Source: Herminiimonas fonticola (lineage in GTDB: Bacteria; Pseudomonadota; Gammaproteobacteria; Burkholderiales; Burkholderiaceae_D). From it: a stretch of 64,000 nucleotides of DNA. The stretch spans positions 62,001-126,000 of the forward strand of contig NZ_PTLZ01000003.1 in NCBI RefSeq assembly GCF_003293745.1, given 5' to 3'. Shown one piece after another: positions 1-10,388 of the stretch. The notes below the pieces were generated by a model. That model saw only the letters and a list, made by a program, of their open reading frames with translations. It searched no databases and was not told where the DNA came from. Every line of letters starts with the position of its first letter. Positions within the stretch are counted from its first letter, which is position 1. The position numbers were made by a program, and so were the translations under genes.

Positions 1-264
1 TGTGCATGCTGCTCGACTTCATGTCCTTCATTCTGGTGGAATCCTGATAAATTCGTCGGCCCGGCAGGTTTGCTGCAAGCCTACCGCTTCATCGCAGATA
101 CACGTGATCATGCGACCGGCGAACGTCTGGATAATCTGGAAGATCCATACCGATTGTTCAGATGTCATACAATCATGAATTGCGTGGATGTTTGCCCTAA
201 AGGTTTGAACCCGACTCGCGCAATCGGAAAGATCAAGGAATTGATGGTGCGGCGCGCGGTGTAA
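1..264 (+). CDS. sdhB: Succinate dehydrogenase iron-sulfur subunit, 3' part
   Basis: C-terminal 87 residues of SdhB, the electron-transfer subunit of complex II that passes electrons from the flavoprotein to ubiquinone at the inner membrane. The window opens inside the [4Fe-4S] cysteine motif (CACCSTSCP at fragment residues 1-9) and keeps the [3Fe-4S] motif ([14 protein letters not shown]). The frame is open from base 1 to the TAA at 262-264, and the C-terminus resembles E. coli SdhB closely. The 5' part lies outside the window. sdhE follows 120 bp downstream in the usual order. Confidence 0.97.
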   Translation, partial: CACCSTSCPSFWWNPDKFVGPAGLLQAYRFIADTRDHATGERLDNLEDPYRLFRCHTIMNCVDVCPKGLNPTRAIGKIKELMVRRAV

Positions 265-384
265 GCTTCGTGCAGTGGCAAATCGGTGACGATGCGCCAC
301 ACTGCTCCTTCCTCAGTCATAGACTGACGTAGATGGTAGTAACAAATGACGTGGAAAAGCGTTAAACAGATTGAATGAAACTCC

Positions 385-654
385 ATGTCGAACACCCATC
401 AAGCTGATCCTGTAAAACGTGCACGCCTGAGATGGCGCGGCCGCCGCGGCTTGCTTGAAAACGATTTGCTACTCACACGTTTTCTGGATCAACACGAAGA
501 AACGCTGACGGATGAAGAGGTGGAAGCCTTTTCGATATTGCTGGAATTGCCGGATAACGATTTACTGAATTTGCTGTTGTCACGCACCGAACCACAGGAC
601 GAGACCGATGTGCCTCATGTTCGTGCGCTGCTGACAAGATTGCGCGCCATTTGA
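385..654 (+). CDS. sdhE: FAD assembly factor SdhE
   Basis: 89-residue protein of the SdhE/YgfY (DUF339) family, which helps attach FAD covalently to the SdhA flavoprotein of succinate dehydrogenase. The diagnostic RGxxE motif is seen as RGLLE at residues 21-25, followed by the acidic helical C-terminal half typical of the family; the length is normal. It sits between sdhB and gltA, the standard beta-proteobacterial position, and is probably cotranscribed with sdh. The ATG at 385 is the first in frame. Confidence 0.93.
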   Translation: MSNTHQADPVKRARLRWRGRRGLLENDLLLTRFLDQHEETLTDEEVEAFSILLELPDNDLLNLLLSRTEPQDETDVPHVRALLTRLRAI

Positions 655-752
655 TTGAAACTGATCAGGCGTGCATCGATAAAGGTTTTTTTAATTTAGC
701 GATTTATTAGTTCTTAAATCGACTTACCCCTTGTTATTTAGAAGGAAGAGCC

Positions 753-2066
753 ATGCCCCACTCTCAATCTGACACCAAAGCCACACTGTCGTTTTCCGAC
801 GGTACGCCATCATTGGAGTTGCCGATCTATAAGGGCACTATCGGTCCTGACGTGATTGATATTCGCAAGCTCTACGGCGCGAGCGGAAAATTCACCTACG
901 ATCCAGGTTTCATGTCGACCGCTTCATGCAACTCGACCATTACCTACATTGACGGTGATAAAGGCGAATTGTTGTATCGCGGTTACCCGATCGAACAATT
1001 GGCGGTGAATTGCGACTTCCTGGAAACCAGCTACTTGCTGTTGAAAGGCGAATTGCCTAACGCGCAGCAGAAAAAAGATTTCGTCGCGACTGTCACCCGT
1101 CACACGATGCTGCATGAACAGATGCAATTTTTCTTCCGTGGTTTCCGTCGTGACGCACATCCTATGTCGGTGCTGGTTGGTACGGTTGGTGCACTGGCTT
1201 CCTTCTATCATGACTCGCTTGATATCACTGATGCGCATCACCGTGAAGTATCGGCGATCCGCCTGATCGCGAAGATGCCGACGCTGGTCGCGATGTCGTA
1301 CAAGTATTCGGTTGGTCAGCCATTCGTGTATCCACGCAATGACTTGTCGTACAGCGCGAACTTCATGCACATGATGTTCTCTACGCCAGCTGAAGAATAC
1401 AAAATCAATGACGTGCTGGTGCGCGCACTGGATCGCATTTTGATTCTGCATGCCGATCACGAACAAAACGCTTCGACATCGACAGTACGTTTGTCGGGTT
1501 CGTCAGGCGCCAATCCATTTGCGTGTATTGCAGCGGGTATTGCCTGTCTGTGGGGTCCTGCACATGGCGGCGCGAATGAAGCAGCATTGAACATGTTGAA
1601 AGAAATCGGTTCGGTCGACAAGATTCCTGAATTCATTGCTAAAGTTAAAGACAAGAATTCTGGTGTCAAGTTGATGGGCTTCGGTCATCGCGTGTACAAG
1701 AACTTCGATCCGCGTGCCAAGTTGATGCGCGAAACCTGCCATGAAGTGCTGGAAGAACTGGGCCTGCACGATGATCCATTGTTCAAGCTGGCAATGGCGC
1801 TGGAAAAAGTGGCGCTGGAAGACGAATACTTCGTATCACGCAAGCTGTATCCGAACGTCGATTTCTACTCAGGTATCGTGCAATCGGCATTAGGTATTCC
1901 TGTGTCGCTGTTCACCGGTATTTTCGCGATGGCGCGTACCGTAGGTTGGGTCGCGCAATGGAATGAAATGATTTCAGATCCGGAACAAAAAATCGGTCGT
2001 CCGCGTCAATTGTTCATCGGCGAAAAAGCGCGCGATGTACCAGAGATGTCAAAACGTCCAGCTTGA
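753..2066 (+). CDS. gltA: Citrate synthase (type II, hexameric type)
   Basis: 437-residue citrate synthase, condensing acetyl-CoA and oxaloacetate at the entry of the TCA cycle. The catalytic triad is visible: His in [10 protein letters not shown] (about residue 271), His in [10 protein letters not shown] (about 312) and Asp in NVDFYSG (about 370). The N-terminal beta-strand domain typical of NADH-sensitive Gram-negative enzymes is present. A strong ribosome site (AAGGAAG) precedes the ATG at 753. It lies between sdhE and odhA; the AT-rich 98-bp gap upstream could hold a separate promoter, but no clear one was identified. Confidence 0.98.
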   Translation: MPHSQSDTKATLSFSDGTPSLELPIYKGTIGPDVIDIRKLYGASGKFTYDPGFMSTASCNSTITYIDGDKGELLYRGYPIEQLAVNCDFLETSYLLLKGELPNAQQKKDFVATVTRHTMLHEQMQFFFRGFRRDAHPMSVLVGTVGALASFYHDSLDITDAHHREVSAIRLIAKMPTLVAMSYKYSVGQPFVYPRNDLSYSANFMHMMFSTPAEEYKINDVLVRALDRILILHADHEQNASTSTVRLSGSSGANPFACIAAGIACLWGPAHGGANEAALNMLKEIGSVDKIPEFIAKVKDKNSGVKLMGFGHRVYKNFDPRAKLMRETCHEVLEELGLHDDPLFKLAMALEKVALEDEYFVSRKLYPNVDFYSGIVQSALGIPVSLFTGIFAMARTVGWVAQWNEMISDPEQKIGRPRQLFIGEKARDVPEMSKRPA

Positions 2067-2097
2067 TTAATAAGTAAATAAGCAGGTAAAAACAAAA

Positions 2098-2131
2098 TGC
2101 AAAAAACGAGTCTGATGATTCGCTTTTTGCA
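2098..2131 (+). terminator. Hairpin downstream of gltA
   Basis: Inverted repeat with 12-nt arms (2098-2109 and 2120-2131, one mismatch) and a 10-nt loop. The stem is A/T rich (TGCAAAAA at its base) and only loosely followed by T residues (GATTTGTTTTATG), so it is a weak terminator or processing site separating gltA from odhA. Confidence 0.35.
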
Positions 2132-2307
2132 GATTTGTTTTATGTTATTCTCGTTTCACATTATTAATTTTTAGTTGTCGAATTTTAGCTAACGAATAAA
2201 ACGTCCTTCCCCACAACTTGATGTGCAATCCGCCAAACGGTCAGGCCGTGCCGCGGAAGGTTAAATTAACCCGCTAATCTCGCGAAACGCGAAGAAAGGT
2301 GAGCAAG

Positions 2308-5166
2308 ATGATGCAACAAAGCCAATCCAACTCTTATCTGTTTGGAGGCAATGCGCCGTACGTTGAAGAACTGTACGAAGCGTACTTGGACAATCCGGGT
2401 TCCGTGCCAGACAACTGGCGCGCCTATTTCGACGCCATGCAACACGTGCCTGCTGTCGATGGATCCAGCAAACCTGACGTGGCGCATGCCTCGGTCATTG
2501 CGTCCTTTGCCGAACGTGCCAAACATGGTCCTATTCGTACCGTTACCGCTTCGGAAGATGTCGAGATGGGACGCAAGCGCGTCGCTGTCACGCAACTGAT
2601 CGCTGCTTATCGCGTACTCGGTAACAACTGGGCCAATCTCGATCCGCTGCAACGCCAGGAACGTCCATCGATTCCTCAACTGGAACCAGCTTTCTATGGT
2701 TTCACCGATGCAGATATGGACATTGTGTTCAATATCAGTAATACCCACTTCGGGACAGAAACAGCGTCGCTGCGCGATTTGCTGAATGCCTTGCGCGATA
2801 CCTACTGCCGCTCGATCGGACCTGAGTTCATGTACATCAGCGATCCTGCGCAAAAGTTATGGCTGCAGGAACGCTTTGAATCGATACGCTCGACACCGAC
2901 TTTTTCCAGCGAAAAAAAGAAACACATTCTTGAGCGCCTGACTGCAGCTGAAGGTCTGGAACGTTATCTGCATACCAAATACGTAGGACAAAAACGTTTT
3001 TCTCTGGAAGGCAGCGAAAGCTTTATCGCGGCATTGGATGAAGTCATTCAGCGCGGCGGTGAAAAAGGCGTGCAGGAAATCGTCATCGGCATGGCGCATC
3101 GCGGCCGTCTGAACGTGCTGGTCAATACACTGGGCAAAATGCCGCAGGAATTGTTCGCTGAATTTGAAGGCCGTCATGGCGACGATTTGCCATCCGGTGA
3201 CGTCAAATACCATCAAGGTTTTTCATCCGATATCAGCACACCAGGCGGCCCTATCCATCTGTCGCTGGCATTCAATCCATCACATCTGGAAATCGTTAAT
3301 CCAGTGGTGGAAGGTTCGGTGCGTGCACGTATCGAGCGCCGTGGACAAAACGATCCGTCGCAACAAGTGTTGCCTATCCTGATTCACGGCGATGCAGCAT
3401 TTGCCGGACAGGGCGTCATCATGGAAACCCTGAACCTGGCGCAAACGCGCGGTTACGGTACCGGTGGTACGGTGCACATCATTATCAACAACCAGATCGG
3501 TTTTACCACCTCTGATCCGCGCGATACGCGTTCGACCCTGTACTGTACCGACGTGTCGAAGATGATTGAGGCGCCGGTCATTCACGTCAACGGCGATGAT
3601 CCGGAAGCAGTGGTGTTTGCAGCGCAGATGGCACTTGATTATCGTCTTGAATTCCGCAAGGACATCGTGGTCGATATCGTCTGCTATCGCAAACTGGGGC
3701 ATAACGAACAGGATACGCCGGCGCTGACGCAGCCGCTGATGTACAAGAAAATTTCCCAGCATCCAGGTACGCGCAAGCTGTACGCAGACAAGCTGTTTAC
3801 GCAGGGTACCCTGGCGGAGAATGAAGCCGATGACATGGTCAAGGCATACCGCGATGCGATGGATGCCGGCAAGCATACAGTCGATCCGGTCATTTCCAAC
3901 TTCAAGAGCAAGTATGCAGTTGATTGGATGCCGTTCCTGAATCGCAAGTGGACCGATGCTGCCGACACCGCCATTCCGCTGACGGAATTGAAGCGCTTGT
4001 CGCAGCGCATTACTGCGATTCCAGAAGGCTTCAAGGTTCATCCTCTGGTCGAAAAAGTACTGACTGATCGCGCCATGATGGGCCGTGGTGAAATGAGTCT
4101 GGATTGGGGCATGGGCGAGCATCTGGCCTATGCATCACTGGTTTCTTCCGGCTATGCAGTGCGCTTGACGGGCCAGGATGCCGGACGCGGTACCTTCGTG
4201 CACAGGCATGCAGTTTTGCATGATCAAAATCGTGAGCGTTGGGATGCAGGCACTTATGTTCCTTTGCAGAACGTTTCCGACCAGCAGGCCTGGTTCCGCG
4301 TGATCGACTCGGTGTTGTCGGAAGAAGCAGTCCTTGCGTACGAATATGGCTATTCGACAGCAGAGCCGAATACGCTGGTCATCTGGGAAGCGCAATTCGG
4401 CGATTTCGTCAACGGCGCACAAGTCGTCATTGACCAGTTCATCAGTTCCGGCGAAGTGAAGTGGGGTCGCGCATCAGGCCTGGTAATGATGCTGCCGCAT
4501 GGTTACGAAGGCCAGGGTCCGGAACATTCATCCGCACGTCCTGAGCGTTTCTTGCAATTGTGTGCGGACAATAATATGCAGGTGGTACAACCGACTACTG
4601 CGGCGCAGATTTTCCATTTGCTGCGTCGTCAGATGATCCGCAAGTTCCGCAAGCCCCTGGTTATCCTGACGCCAAAATCCTTGTTGCGTAACAAGGATGC
4701 CGGCTCACCGCTGGATGAATTAGCCAAAGGTTCGTTCCAGACTGTGATCGGCGAAGTGGATACGAGCATCGATGCGAAGAAAGTCAAACGCGTCATTGCT
4801 TGCTCAGGTCGTGTGTATTACGACTTGGTCAATGCGCGCAAGGAACGTGCGCAAAACGACGTCGCGATTGTTCGTATCGAGCAACTCTATCCATTTCCGC
4901 ACAAGGCATTTGCGGCTGAGCTCAAAAAATATCCGAATGCAGTTGATTTGGTGTGGACGCAGGATGAGCCGCAAAATCAGGGCGCATGGTTCCAGATTCA
5001 GCACAACATTCTTGAAAATATGCCTGATGGACAAAAACTGGCTTACGCAGGTCGTCCCGCAAGTGCATCGCCAGCTGTTGGGTATTACGATAAGCATTAC
5101 GCGCAACAAAAGGCTTTGATAGAAACAGCATTCAGCAAGTTAAAAGGTTTTATTCAAACGAAATAA
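2308..5166 (+). CDS. odhA: 2-oxoglutarate dehydrogenase E1 component
   Basis: Thiamine-diphosphate-dependent E1 subunit (also called sucA) of the 2-oxoglutarate dehydrogenase complex; it decarboxylates 2-oxoglutarate and transfers the succinyl group to the lipoyl domain of E2. 952 residues with this start. N-terminal E2-binding segment (SYLFGGNAPYVEELYEAYL), the GMAHRGRLNVL motif, and the transketolase-like pyrimidine-binding domain with GHNEQDTPA are seen. An upstream in-frame GTG at 2299 is open, but it overlaps the Shine-Dalgarno AAGGTGAG (2296-2303); the ATG at 2308 has correct spacing and matches the usual MMQQ start. First gene of the odhA-odhB-lpd cluster. Confidence 0.97.
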   Translation: MMQQSQSNSYLFGGNAPYVEELYEAYLDNPGSVPDNWRAYFDAMQHVPAVDGSSKPDVAHASVIASFAERAKHGPIRTVTASEDVEMGRKRVAVTQLIAAYRVLGNNWANLDPLQRQERPSIPQLEPAFYGFTDADMDIVFNISNTHFGTETASLRDLLNALRDTYCRSIGPEFMYISDPAQKLWLQERFESIRSTPTFSSEKKKHILERLTAAEGLERYLHTKYVGQKRFSLEGSESFIAALDEVIQRGGEKGVQEIVIGMAHRGRLNVLVNTLGKMPQELFAEFEGRHGDDLPSGDVKYHQGFSSDISTPGGPIHLSLAFNPSHLEIVNPVVEGSVRARIERRGQNDPSQQVLPILIHGDAAFAGQGVIMETLNLAQTRGYGTGGTVHIIINNQIGFTTSDPRDTRSTLYCTDVSKMIEAPVIHVNGDDPEAVVFAAQMALDYRLEFRKDIVVDIVCYRKLGHNEQDTPALTQPLMYKKISQHPGTRKLYADKLFTQGTLAENEADDMVKAYRDAMDAGKHTVDPVISNFKSKYAVDWMPFLNRKWTDAADTAIPLTELKRLSQRITAIPEGFKVHPLVEKVLTDRAMMGRGEMSLDWGMGEHLAYASLVSSGYAVRLTGQDAGRGTFVHRHAVLHDQNRERWDAGTYVPLQNVSDQQAWFRVIDSVLSEEAVLAYEYGYSTAEPNTLVIWEAQFGDFVNGAQVVIDQFISSGEVKWGRASGLVMMLPHGYEGQGPEHSSARPERFLQLCADNNMQVVQPTTAAQIFHLLRRQMIRKFRKPLVILTPKSLLRNKDAGSPLDELAKGSFQTVIGEVDTSIDAKKVKRVIACSGRVYYDLVNARKERAQNDVAIVRIEQLYPFPHKAFAAELKKYPNAVDLVWTQDEPQNQGAWFQIQHNILENMPDGQKLAYAGRPASASPAVGYYDKHYAQQKALIETAFSKLKGFIQTK

Positions 5167-5226
5167 TGACCCTGCGGCATTCCAAAGACTGGGATGTCGT
5201 ATGAACAAACCGAAACGGAGAGTTAA

Positions 5227-6468
5227 ATGGCAATTCTTGAAATCAAAGTTCCGCAACTGTCGGAATCCGTTGCAGAAGCAACCTTACTGCAATGGCATAA
5301 AAAAGTAGGCGAGACCGTCACACGTGACGAAAACCTGATCGATATCGAAACCGATAAAGTCGTACTTGAGTTGCCGGCACCGGCTGCTGGCGTGATCACG
5401 CAAATCGTTCGCGACGACAATAGCACTGTGGTTGCCGGCGAAGTGATTGCGCTGCTTGATACCGATATGTCGGCAGTTGCTGCTCCTGCGGCGACAGCTG
5501 CGGCCGCCGCGCCTGTTGCTGCTGCAGCACCAGCTACGGCAAGTACTGCTGCATCGTCGAACGCCGCTAGCGGCATTGCGATGCCAGCTGCTGCCAAGAT
5601 GCTGGCGGAGAACAAACTGGCGACGACTGATGTCGCGGGCACCGGCAAAGATGGTCGCGTCACCAAGGGTGATGTGATCAATCAGTTGGAGAAAAAACCA
5701 GCTGCACCTGCGGCCAAGCCGGGATTGCAGCAAATTGCCCCACCAAATTCTCCGGCCTCGCTTGCGAATCGCCCGGAAGAGCGCGTGCCTATGAGTCGCT
5801 TGCGTGCGCGTATCGCAGAACGTTTGCTCGAATCGCAATCCACCAATGCGATCCTGACCACGTTCAACGAAGTCAATATGCAGCCGGTGATCGACCTGCG
5901 TACCAAGTACAAAGACAAGTTTGAAAAAGAGCATGGCGTCAAACTCGGCTTCATGTCTTTCTTCGTCAAGGCCGCGGTCGCTGCGCTGAAAAAATATCCG
6001 ATCATCAATGCATCTGTCGATGGCAATGACATCGTGTATCACGGCTATTTCGATATCGGTATTGCAGTCGGTTCGCCACGCGGTCTGGTCGTGCCTATCT
6101 TGCGCGATGCGGATCAAATGTCGATCGCAGACATTGAAAAGAAAATCGGCGAATTCGGCAACAAGGCAAAAGAAAGCAAATTGACGCTAGATGATTTGAC
6201 TGGCGGCACCTTCTCGATTTCGAACGGCGGTATCTTCGGCTCTATGTTGTCGACTCCTATCATTAACCCGCCGCAATCGGCGATTCTGGGCGTGCATGCA
6301 ACCAAGGAACGTGCGGTTGTTGAAAACGGTCAGATCGTGATTCGCCCTATGAATTATCTGGCGATGTCTTACGATCACCGCATCATCGATGGACGCGAAG
6401 CGGTATTGGGCCTGGTCGCGATGAAAGAGGCATTGGAAGATCCAGCTCGCTTGTTGCTGGATCTCTAA
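5227..6468 (+). CDS. odhB: Dihydrolipoyllysine succinyltransferase (E2 of 2-oxoglutarate dehydrogenase)
   Basis: 413-residue E2 core (also called sucB). Single lipoyl domain at residues 1-78 with the modified lysine K44 in ETDKVVLE. An Ala/Pro-rich flexible linker (about 80-115) is followed by the peripheral subunit-binding domain (about 116-155) and the acyltransferase core, which ends with the catalytic HRIIDG (H384, D388). It lies 60 bp after odhA with a GGAGAG ribosome site. The linker is strongly Ala-biased, as is normal for E2 proteins. Confidence 0.97.
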   Translation: MAILEIKVPQLSESVAEATLLQWHKKVGETVTRDENLIDIETDKVVLELPAPAAGVITQIVRDDNSTVVAGEVIALLDTDMSAVAAPAATAAAAAPVAAAAPATASTAASSNAASGIAMPAAAKMLAENKLATTDVAGTGKDGRVTKGDVINQLEKKPAAPAAKPGLQQIAPPNSPASLANRPEERVPMSRLRARIAERLLESQSTNAILTTFNEVNMQPVIDLRTKYKDKFEKEHGVKLGFMSFFVKAAVAALKKYPIINASVDGNDIVYHGYFDIGIAVGSPRGLVVPILRDADQMSIADIEKKIGEFGNKAKESKLTLDDLTGGTFSISNGGIFGSMLSTPIINPPQSAILGVHATKERAVVENGQIVIRPMNYLAMSYDHRIIDGREAVLGLVAMKEALEDPARLLLDL

Positions 6469-6480
6469 GATCGGTCAGAT

Positions 6481-6532
6481 AAAAAGACACGCGAGCGCAT
6501 TGAATTCATTCTCCATGCCTCCGTGTCTTTTT
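6481..6532 (+). terminator. Hairpin between odhB and lpd
   Basis: Perfect 11-bp inverted repeat, AAAAAGACACG (6481-6491) and CGTGTCTTTTT (6522-6532), separated by 30 nt. It resembles an intrinsic terminator and would reduce readthrough from odhB into lpd. It ends 31 bp before the lpd start, so it may set lower expression of lpd or protect the odhAB mRNA 3' end. Confidence 0.55.
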
Positions 6533-6563
6533 ATTTATGTGAAAAACTTCGCGGGATAAAGAT

Positions 6564-7991
6564 ATGTCGAAAAATTTTGATGTGGTGGTAATAGGCGGTG
6601 GCCCAGGCGGTTACATTGCGGCGATTCGTGCCGCGCAACTGGGATTTTCAACAGCCTGTATCGATGAATGGAAAAATGCCAAAGGCGGTGCAGCACCAGG
6701 TGGCACATGTACCAATGTAGGTTGTATTCCTTCCAAGGCTTTGCTGCAATCTTCGGAACATTATGAGCATGCCGGCCACGCATTTTCCGACCACGGTATT
6801 GAAGTCAAAGGTCTGTCGCTGGACATGAAAAAAATGCTGGCGCGCAAAGACACCGTTGTTAAACAAAACAACGATGGCATCCTCTATCTATTCAAGAAAA
6901 ACAAGGTCACCTTCTTCCACGGCCGCGGATCATTTGTCAAAGCGGTAGAGGGCGGACATGAAATCAAAATCGCCGGTGCAACTGAAGAAAGTATCGTCGC
7001 CAAGCATGTAATCGTGGCGACAGGTTCCAATCCGCGCGCATTGCCGGGGGCAGATTTTGACGAAAAACTGATACTGTCGAACACAGGCGCGCTCGCTATT
7101 GCGGATGTTCCTAAACGTCTGGGTGTAATTGGTGCGGGTGTGATTGGTCTGGAAATGGGCAGTGTCTGGCGTCGCCTCGGCTCCGAAGTAACCGTGCTGG
7201 AAGCATTGCCAGCATTCCTCGGTGCAGTAGATGAGCAGGTAGCGAAAGAAGCGCAAAAGCAATTTACCAAGCAAGGTCTTGCCATCAGCCTGGGCGTAAA
7301 AATCGGCGCTATCACAGCTGGCAAGAACGATGTCACGGTCAATTATGTCGATGACAAAGGCACGGCACAAAAAGCTGTGTTCGATAGATTGATCGTGTCT
7401 ATCGGTCGTATTCCAAACACAATCGGCTTGAATGCAGAAGCGGTTGGCTTGAAACTCGACGAGCGCGGCTTCGTCGCAGTAGATGGTGATTGCAAAACCA
7501 GTTTGCCAAATGTGTGGGCAGTAGGTGATGTCGTACGCGGCCCTATGCTGGCGCACAAGGCGGAAGAAGAGGGCGTGGCTGTCGCCGAACGCATTGCGGG
7601 TCAGCATGGCCACGTTAACTTCAATACGATTCCATGGGTGATTTACACTTCGCCGGAAATCGCATGGGTAGGCAAAACCGAGCAGCAATTGAAAGCGGAG
7701 AAAGTGCCTTATAAAGCCGGCTCTTTCCCTTTCCTCGCAAATGGCCGCGCACGTGCATTGGGCGACACGACAGGTTTCGTCAAGTTTCTGGCGGATGCAA
7801 AAACAGATGAAATTCTTGGCGTACACATTATCGGGCCGCAGGCATCGGAGTTGATTTCGGAAGCCGTCGTGGCGATGGAATTTCGCGCCTCGTCGGAAGA
7901 TATCGCACGCATTTGCCACGCACATCCATCCTTGTCAGAGGCAGTAAAAGAAGCAGCACTTGCCGTAGATGGCCGGGCCTTGAATTTCTAG
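6564..7991 (+). CDS. lpdA: Dihydrolipoyl dehydrogenase (E3)
   Basis: 475-residue FAD-dependent disulfide oxidoreductase that reoxidises dihydrolipoyl groups with NAD+. FAD-binding [10 protein letters not shown] is near the N-terminus, the redox-active disulfide is in [13 protein letters not shown] (C49, C54), the NAD-binding [10 protein letters not shown] is central, and the His-Glu dyad is in HAHPSLSE near the C-terminus. A 10-residue insertion before the redox site ([10 protein letters not shown]) is typical of beta-proteobacterial Odh-type E3. Third gene of the odh cluster; a lipoprotein gene follows after 9 bp. Confidence 0.97.
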   Translation: MSKNFDVVVIGGGPGGYIAAIRAAQLGFSTACIDEWKNAKGGAAPGGTCTNVGCIPSKALLQSSEHYEHAGHAFSDHGIEVKGLSLDMKKMLARKDTVVKQNNDGILYLFKKNKVTFFHGRGSFVKAVEGGHEIKIAGATEESIVAKHVIVATGSNPRALPGADFDEKLILSNTGALAIADVPKRLGVIGAGVIGLEMGSVWRRLGSEVTVLEALPAFLGAVDEQVAKEAQKQFTKQGLAISLGVKIGAITAGKNDVTVNYVDDKGTAQKAVFDRLIVSIGRIPNTIGLNAEAVGLKLDERGFVAVDGDCKTSLPNVWAVGDVVRGPMLAHKAEEEGVAVAERIAGQHGHVNFNTIPWVIYTSPEIAWVGKTEQQLKAEKVPYKAGSFPFLANGRARALGDTTGFVKFLADAKTDEILGVHIIGPQASELISEAVVAMEFRASSEDIARICHAHPSLSEAVKEAALAVDGRALNF

Positions 7992-8000
7992 GAGTTGTTG

Positions 8001-8411
8001 ATGCGCTTTGCCACTTGTTTCGCTTTGTCTTTATCATTGTTGTTGGGAGCATGTGCGACGACCGGTCAGGGCGACGGCCGCGTTTCGATTGCGACTGCAA
8101 GCAATGGTCAGGAATTTGGCGGCGCGAATTGTGTTGTGAGCACCGGCGCTGGCAGCTGGAATATCACGACGCCGGCGACCTTGCAATTGGGGGACGCCAA
8201 CGGTGAACTGCGCATAGTCTGCAACCGCTTCGGTTATCGCACGTCTGAGTTAAGATTGCCGCCTTACGGCCAAACTTCGGGTTCCAATGTCGGCGTTGGT
8301 TTGGGCGGCGGCAGTGGTGGTGTGGGAGTTGGCCTCGGTTTCAGTTTGCCTATCACGTCCAGCGGTGGCGGCTATCCACCACGAGTTGTGGTGAATATGT
8401 ATCCACAGTAA
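8001..8411 (+). CDS. Small putative lipoprotein of unknown function
   Basis: 136-residue protein with a lipoprotein signal: hydrophobic segment 7-17 and lipobox LGAC with Cys18. The mature part has a PEGA-like stretch (ATLQLGDANGELRIVCNRFGYR) and then a Gly/Val-rich low-complexity segment (GVGLGGGSGGVGVGLG). The ATG at 8001 was chosen because GGAG at 7991-7994 gives proper spacing; two TTG codons just upstream are in frame. It lies 9 bp after lpdA and is followed by a strong terminator, so it is probably the last gene of the odh transcript. Function not recognised. Confidence 0.8.
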   Translation: MRFATCFALSLSLLLGACATTGQGDGRVSIATASNGQEFGGANCVVSTGAGSWNITTPATLQLGDANGELRIVCNRFGYRTSELRLPPYGQTSGSNVGVGLGGGSGGVGVGLGFSLPITSSGGGYPPRVVVNMYPQ

Positions 8412-8445
8412 ACGTTTGCAGCAATAGCACTGTGATGGAAATGTT

Positions 8446-8472
8446 TGGGCGAGTCATGACTCGCCCATTTTT
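8446..8472 (+). terminator. Intrinsic terminator after the odh cluster
   Basis: A 22-nt perfect palindrome (8446-8467; arms TGGGCGAGTCA and TGACTCGCCCA) is immediately followed by five T residues. It lies between the lipoprotein gene and zapE. Confidence 0.82.
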
Positions 8473-8532
8473 ATCTGGCGCACAGATAATTACATCGTCT
8501 GTTAAAACTGAAGAGAATTGGATTTGAACAGA

Positions 8533-9630
8533 ATGAATGTTCAGGAGTTTTATGATCATGCCTTGTTGCAGCGCGGATTCAGTGCGGATGAAGCGCAGAG
8601 GAATGCGGTTATTCGGCTGCAGCAAGCATACGACGAGTGGGTAGAGTACAAGGCGCAGCGCGCCAATGCCTTTTTGCGTTTTCTCAAACCACCGGAAATT
8701 CCACGCGGCGTGTACATGTGGGGGGGTGTCGGTCGCGGCAAATCGTTTTTGATGGATAGTTTCTATTCAGTCGTGCCGGTTGTGCGCAAGACGCGCGTGC
8801 ATTTTCATGAATTCATGCGCAGCGTGCATCGCGAACTCGACGAATTGAAAATGATCGCCAATCCGCTGGACGAAGTGGCTAGACGACTTGCAAAGAAGTA
8901 TCGCCTGATCTGTTTTGACGAGTTTCATGTTACAGACATTGCGGATGCGATGATTCTGTACAACCTGTTCAAGGCCTTGTTCCAGAATGGCGTGTCATTC
9001 ATCATCACCTCTAATTTTGAACCGGATACGCTTTACCCGGATGGTTTGCATCGCGATCGCATGTTGCCGACGATTGCGCTGCTGAAAGACAAGCTCGATA
9101 TCATGAACGTCGATGGCGGCAATGATTACCGCAAACGCGCGTTGACGCAGGTCCATGCTTATCGCACACCATTAGGTGCACAAGTCGATCAAGCATTACG
9201 CACTGCATTTGCACGGATTGCGGAAACCAGCGATGAAAATCCTCTTATCAATGTTGAAGGACGTCAGCTCAAGGCGTTGCGGCGAGCGGGCGGTGTGATA
9301 TGGTTTGACTTCGCCACATTATGTGGTGGGCCGCGTTCGCAAAATGATTATCTGGAAATTGCCAGTCGTTTTCATACCATTATATTGTCTGACATGCCGG
9401 CCATGTCGGTCGGCATGTCTTCCGAGGCTCGCCGGTTTATCTGGCTGATCGACGTGTTGTACGATCACAAGGTCAAACTAATCATCTCCGCGGAGGTCGA
9501 AATGGATAAGCTCTATACCGATGGTGCATTGCTGATGGAGTTTCAGCGCACGGTGTCGCGCTTGATCGAGATGCAATCGACTGAATATATGGAAGCCGAG
9601 CGTCGTCATAGCGGCAATGCAATTTTGTAG
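8533..9630 (+). CDS. zapE: Cell division ATPase ZapE (AFG1-like)
   Basis: 365-residue AFG1/ZapE family P-loop ATPase. In E. coli ZapE acts on the FtsZ ring during late division under stress. Walker A is GGVGRGKS at about residues 63-70 and Walker B is ICFDEFHV, with the SNFEPDTLYPDGLHRDR sensor region typical of AFG1-like proteins. The ATG at 8533 is preferred; in-frame TTG codons at 8518 and 8524 would add five or three residues. The position after the odh genes is common in Burkholderiales. Confidence 0.92.
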   Translation: MNVQEFYDHALLQRGFSADEAQRNAVIRLQQAYDEWVEYKAQRANAFLRFLKPPEIPRGVYMWGGVGRGKSFLMDSFYSVVPVVRKTRVHFHEFMRSVHRELDELKMIANPLDEVARRLAKKYRLICFDEFHVTDIADAMILYNLFKALFQNGVSFIITSNFEPDTLYPDGLHRDRMLPTIALLKDKLDIMNVDGGNDYRKRALTQVHAYRTPLGAQVDQALRTAFARIAETSDENPLINVEGRQLKALRRAGGVIWFDFATLCGGPRSQNDYLEIASRFHTIILSDMPAMSVGMSSEARRFIWLIDVLYDHKVKLIISAEVEMDKLYTDGALLMEFQRTVSRLIEMQSTEYMEAERRHSGNAIL

Positions 9631-9671
9631 GTCGCCGAGAACGTAATTAAACTTAATTGAAACTGTAATTT

Positions 9672-10388
9672 ATGAAATTGTTATTGAAGATGTTCGTTGC
9701 CGGCTCGATACTTTTGTCCAGCCAGTTTTCTTGGACGCAAGCTTCCGCCCTGGCAGTTTTGGATGAGACCGCTTTGCAAGCTTATTCCGTGCAAGGTGCA
9801 GTTGACAAGTATCCGGCCGGATCGATTCACTCGCATGAGGCTGCGAATAGCGCGCTGGAAATGGTAACGACTGCGCGTGCCAATATCGAAGCACGTTACA
9901 AGGTAGAGCAGCGTGTTTGCTACCCTAAATTCTTTACTACTTCCTGCTTGAATAAAGCGACCGAGCGTCGTCGCGTAGATTTGTTATTGCTTAAACCGGT
10001 AGAAGTTGAGGCAAATGCCTACATACGCCAAGCACGTGTGGCCGAGCGTGACAAACGTCTGGCAGAAAAAGCAGCCCAAAATGCAGGCAAGCCAATGCTG
10101 ACTGAAACACCAGGCGATAACAAGGCTGCAACGGATGCCAGAAATGTCGAAAACGAAAAAAACGGTGTTTCAAAGGAAGCCGAGCGTAAGGCTAGAGCCG
10201 ATGCCTATGCTGAGCGAAACAAGAAATATGTAGAAAAACAGCAGAATTTGAAAGCGAATGAAGTTGCAGAAGAGCAAAAGCGCGCCGAGAACATCAAAAA
10301 GTACGAGGAAAAGGTAAAGGCCTCGGAAGCTCGCCAAAAAGAGATTTTGGAGAAAAAAGCCGAGAAGGAACGCGCGCACTCAAATTGA
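9672..10388 (+). CDS. Exported coiled-coil protein of unknown function
   Basis: 238 residues. A signal peptide is likely (KLLLKMFVAGSILLSSQFSWTQASA, cleavage near residue 26). The mature N-terminal domain (about 27-115) holds two Cys (RVCYPKFFTTSC) that could form a disulfide. The C-terminal half, from about residue 120, is almost entirely charged helix rich in Lys, Glu, Ala and Arg, predicted coiled coil. I do not recognise the family. It lies 41 bp after zapE with no terminator between them, so cotranscription is possible. A periplasmic structural or envelope role is inference only. Confidence 0.72.
   Translation: MKLLLKMFVAGSILLSSQFSWTQASALAVLDETALQAYSVQGAVDKYPAGSIHSHEAANSALEMVTTARANIEARYKVEQRVCYPKFFTTSCLNKATERRRVDLLLLKPVEVEANAYIRQARVAERDKRLAEKAAQNAGKPMLTETPGDNKAATDARNVENEKNGVSKEAERKARADAYAERNKKYVEKQQNLKANEVAEEQKRAENIKKYEEKVKASEARQKEILEKKAEKERAHSN

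Noticed and set aside
2299-2307. GTG start of odhA at 2299
   Set aside because: It lies within the Shine-Dalgarno sequence; the ATG at 2308 is better placed.
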